Below, in pieces: positions 62,206-64,000 of a stretch of 64,000 nt of DNA. The notes below the pieces were generated by a model, which made no database searches, was not told where the DNA came from, and saw only the letters and a program-made list of their open reading frames with translations. The DNA lies in assembly GCF_000518685.1 (NCBI RefSeq), contig NZ_KI912470.1, forward strand, positions 191,599-255,598, in the 5' to 3' direction. The translations under genes and the position numbers were made by a program. This DNA comes from Eubacterium xylanophilum ATCC 35991 (GTDB lineage: Bacteria; Bacillota; Clostridia; Lachnospirales; Lachnospiraceae). Numbering within the stretch: position 1 is the first letter of the stretch; each line of letters opens with the position of its first letter.

Positions 62206-63192
62206 ATGAAGAAGATAATTATAATTATGTCAATACTTGTTTTGTTAATATGTGGGTGTTCAGCAGAGAAGATGAATTATGAAGGAAATATAAGCTCTGA
62301 TGTTTCTAGTAGTAATGATATTAATGAAATGGGTGGAAAGAAAATTGTTATTGACGATTATTATGGTGCAAATTTAGAAAAAACTATAAAAGAATTGGAA
62401 TCAAAAGGTTTTGATAATATAGATTATGAGCCAGATGGATATATGTTTATATTTGATACATCAAATTGGATAATTACTAAACAAAATCCTGAATCAGGTC
62501 AAGAGGTTGATCCTTCATCTAGAGTAACATTTAAATGTGTTAAGGCAAGTGATTTTGACAACCAAAATGAATCGGAAGAAATTGTGGAAGATGATGATTC
62601 TACAAATAAAACAGAAGAGTCAAAATCAGACACCGTAAAAGGAAAATTAAAAAAAGAAAACAAAGTCAATATCTTGAAAAAAATTAAAGGGAAATCAGTT
62701 TCAAGTGCAATCAGAATCACCAAGAAACATGGATATAAGGCGAAATTCAAACATGCAATCAGCAAAATGGATTATTCGATTGGAACACTTAAATATACAT
62801 GGCCAGGAAAAAAACTAGCAAAAGAAGTACTGGTCACGAAAGTGGGGAAGATAAACGCAGAGAAGAAGTCAATTGTGTTATATTTTAATTCCAAAAAGAA
62901 TATTGCTAAGCAAAACAGGAAAAAACGCATGAGAAAAGTGCTAAGCAAAAGGCTTGATCCTATAAGCGCTTGGACAGCGGCAGAAGATTATGGTAGGTGG
63001 AATTATAATGATTCTTTTAACCTTCATTATTATACGATGAAATATGCTGAAAGACCAATAAATAAGAAAACATGGTTTCTTAAGGCAGGATGTACTATTA
63101 AATCAAATGGCGATAAATATAGTTTTACATGTGAGGCAAAAGTTGCTGGAACTGATAATAATCCAGTTGTTAAGTATTTTATAGTATATTGA
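62206..63192 (+). CDS. PASTA-domain lipoprotein
   Basis: This 328-aa protein has a lipoprotein signal (IIMSILVLLICGCSAEK, lipobox ICGC, lipidated C18). Residues about 44-108 are a PASTA domain (IVIDDYYGANLEKTIKELES ... QEVDPSSRVTFKCVK), and a second, more divergent PASTA-like unit follows (KKIKGKSVSSAIRITKKHGY). A Ser/Glu/Asp-rich linker separates them. The C-terminal part (about 240-328) is not recognised. PASTA domains often bind peptidoglycan fragments or muropeptides, but no kinase or transpeptidase is adjacent. The region is AT-rich. Confidence 0.8.
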   Translation: MKKIIIIMSILVLLICGCSAEKMNYEGNISSDVSSSNDINEMGGKKIVIDDYYGANLEKTIKELESKGFDNIDYEPDGYMFIFDTSNWIITKQNPESGQEVDPSSRVTFKCVKASDFDNQNESEEIVEDDDSTNKTEESKSDTVKGKLKKENKVNILKKIKGKSVSSAIRITKKHGYKAKFKHAISKMDYSIGTLKYTWPGKKLAKEVLVTKVGKINAEKKSIVLYFNSKKNIAKQNRKKRMRKVLSKRLDPISAWTAAEDYGRWNYNDSFNLHYYTMKYAERPINKKTWFLKAGCTIKSNGDKYSFTCEAKVAGTDNNPVVKYFIVY

Positions 63193-63254
63193 TTTTATTC
63201 ATTTGTTAAATTAATATTAGATTTACGGTATCGATATATGTTAGGAGGAATACT

Positions 63255-63674
63255 ATGAAGAAGAGAATTATATTTATAATTTTGATATTATCGGTTTTAT
63301 CAGGCTTTTGGCGAAGTGATGTTGAGGCATCAAAAAAAACAAGATTGACAAAAAATAGAATCACGATAAAAAAAATGTCAAGTGTATCCGTAAAAGTAAA
63401 GAATCCAAAGTCAAGAGTGAAATGGACAGTAGAGAATAAAAAAATAGTCAAGATAAAATCTGTTAGCGGAAAAAAGAAAAACCATTGTAAGATTGTTCCG
63501 CTTAAGAATGGCAAAACAAAGGTGAAGGCGAAAGTGGGCAGGTATAAACTAAGTTGTAAAATCATTGTAAAGGTCAATGCATTGTCGAAAAAATTTACAA
63601 ATAATAAGTATCATTATAATGACAATGACACTTATAACGACAATGATACTTATAATGATAATGATGTAATATAA
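63255..63674 (+). CDS. Small secreted basic protein with Asn-Asp repeat tail
   Basis: This 139-aa product has a signal peptide (about residues 1-25, ending VEA|SKK), a basic beta-rich domain (KKMSSVSVKVKNPKSRVKWT, VENKKIVKIKSVSGKKKNHC, VPLKNGKTKVKAKVGRYKL) that looks like a bacterial Ig-like (Big2-type) fold, and a tail of three YNDNDT units. AGGAGG precedes the ATG. It is probably a surface or secreted protein. The function is unknown, and a close match is not recognised. Confidence 0.7.
   Translation: MKKRIIFIILILSVLSGFWRSDVEASKKTRLTKNRITIKKMSSVSVKVKNPKSRVKWTVENKKIVKIKSVSGKKKNHCKIVPLKNGKTKVKAKVGRYKLSCKIIVKVNALSKKFTNNKYHYNDNDTYNDNDTYNDNDVI
63615..63665 (+). repeat. 18-bp tandem repeat encoding YNDNDT
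   Basis: Units at 63615-63632, 63633-63650 and 63651-63665 (the last lacks three bases) differ by a few synonymous changes. Each full unit encodes YNDNDT. Copy number could vary by slippage, altering the length of the C-terminal tail in frame. Confidence 0.9.
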
Positions 63675-63681
63675 TAATAGT

Positions 63682-64000
63682 TGGCACTTTTCTTAGGAAG
63701 TTTGTAGTGATATAATACAACCCAAAGGAGGTGCCACATGGCAACAAAAAAACAACGTAAATACGACATGGAATTTAAAATCCAAGCAGTTAAACTTGGT
63801 AAGGAAATTGGCGTTCAACGTGCTGCAAAAGAGCTCGGCATACCCGCACATACCATTTATAACTGGAATAAACAAGTCAAAGATGGAAGTCTTGACATCG
63901 GCGAAGGTGCTCATTCGCCCTCTAATGCCCGTACACTTAACGCAGAAATGATTGAACTGCGTAAGAGGATAAAAGCCCTGGAAAAGGACAATAAACGTCT
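63682..64000 (+). mobile_element. Left part of an IS3-family insertion sequence
   Basis: The element begins about 63682 (TGGCACTTTTCTTAGG, a plausible left end starting with TG) and runs off the window. It contains an extended -10 promoter (TGATATAAT, 63708-63716) and the start of orfA. The exact end cannot be fixed because the right inverted repeat lies beyond 64000. Confidence 0.7.
63738..64000 (+). CDS. IS3-family transposase OrfA (3' end outside window)
   Basis: The reading frame starts at ATG 63738 after AAAGGAGGTG and continues to the edge (87 codons visible). It opens MATKKQRKYDMEFKIQAVKL and contains the helix-turn-helix GVQRAAKELGIPAHTIYNWN, then a helical segment (AEMIELRKRIKALEKDNKR) that is the leucine-zipper-like part of OrfA. 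Codon use (CGT, GCC, CTC) differs from the surrounding genes, consistent with transfer. OrfB with the DDE catalytic domain would be expected downstream. Confidence 0.88.
   Translation, partial: MATKKQRKYDMEFKIQAVKLGKEIGVQRAAKELGIPAHTIYNWNKQVKDGSLDIGEGAHSPSNARTLNAEMIELRKRIKALEKDNKR

Noticed and set aside
63193..63254. TAAT-N14-ATCGATAT before the small secreted protein, resembling a sigma-28 promoter
   Set aside because: It has more mismatches than the fliK site, the region is very AT-rich, and the gene has no clear link to motility.
1..64000. CRISPR arrays, tRNA or rRNA genes, prophage or toxin-antitoxin modules
   Set aside because: No direct-repeat array, cloverleaf, rRNA sequence, phage structural gene or toxin-antitoxin pair was recognised on either strand.

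Overview
The window is about 64 kb of a low-to-mid GC Firmicutes chromosome, most likely a motile member of the Lachnospiraceae (Clostridia). The evidence is a very long flagellar/chemotaxis operon ending in a whiG/fliA-type sigma factor, a Gram-positive PolC, a CheC-like FliY, and Lachnospiraceae-style extras (FapA, DUF6115 protein, BspA-type leucine-rich-repeat proteins, a DUF3737 protein, a hydratase of the aconitase family). The genus is not determined. No rRNA, tRNA, CRISPR array or recognisable defence system was seen.

Region 1 (1-33227, all + strand) is a fla/che superoperon: flgB (5'-truncated by the window edge), flgC, fliE, fliF, fliG, fliH, fliI, fliJ, ylxF/motE-like, fliK, flgD, a flg-operon protein, flgE | flbD(swrD), motA, motB, fliL | fliM, fliY, cheY, fliO, fliP, fliQ, fliR, flhB, flhA, flhF, flhG, a PilZ protein, cheB, cheA, cheW, cheD, a small membrane protein, fliA, fapA, a small protein and a DUF6115/SwrB-like protein. 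Genes are packed with overlaps or gaps of a few bases. The exceptions carry signals: a hairpin and a possible sigma-28 promoter before fliK, a hairpin before flgE, a terminator plus extended -10 promoter between flgE and flbD, and an extended -10 promoter before fliM. The products build the basal body, rod, hook and export gate, set hook length, drive the motor (MotAB, FlbD), and couple it to chemotaxis and probably to c-di-GMP.

Region 2 (33228-36952) is an accessory insert: two tandem near-identical secreted LRR proteins, a small anchored protein, a DUF3737 beta-helix protein and a small membrane protein. It lies between the end of the motility operon and the translation genes, and is closed by a terminator.

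Region 3 (36953-54956) is a housekeeping block: rpsB and tsf behind a strong promoter and a structured leader; a class I DAHP synthase; a convergent azlC-azlD exporter pair; a bactofilin with an acidic N-terminus; then pyrH, frr, uppS, cdsA, dxr, rseP, ispG, polC, followed by pyrB, pyrI and a DUF1294 protein. The order sigD-swrB-rpsB-tsf-pyrH-frr-uppS-cdsA-dxr-rseP-polC is the same as in Bacillus subtilis, with insertions at defined points.

Region 4 (54957-64000) is more mixed: an aconitase-family hydratase behind a good promoter, a VanZ-like protein, an RlmD/RlmCD-type 23S rRNA methyltransferase, a MATE efflux pump with a MerR regulator, a second MerR gene with a textbook MerR operator in its own promoter, a PASTA lipoprotein, a small secreted protein with a YNDNDT repeat tail, and the left part of an IS3-family insertion sequence running off the end.

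No clearly new multi-gene system was found. The best leads are regulatory (rpsB leader, MerR2 operator, bactofilin leader, intra-operon hairpins) and the small uncharacterised proteins embedded in the motility operon.
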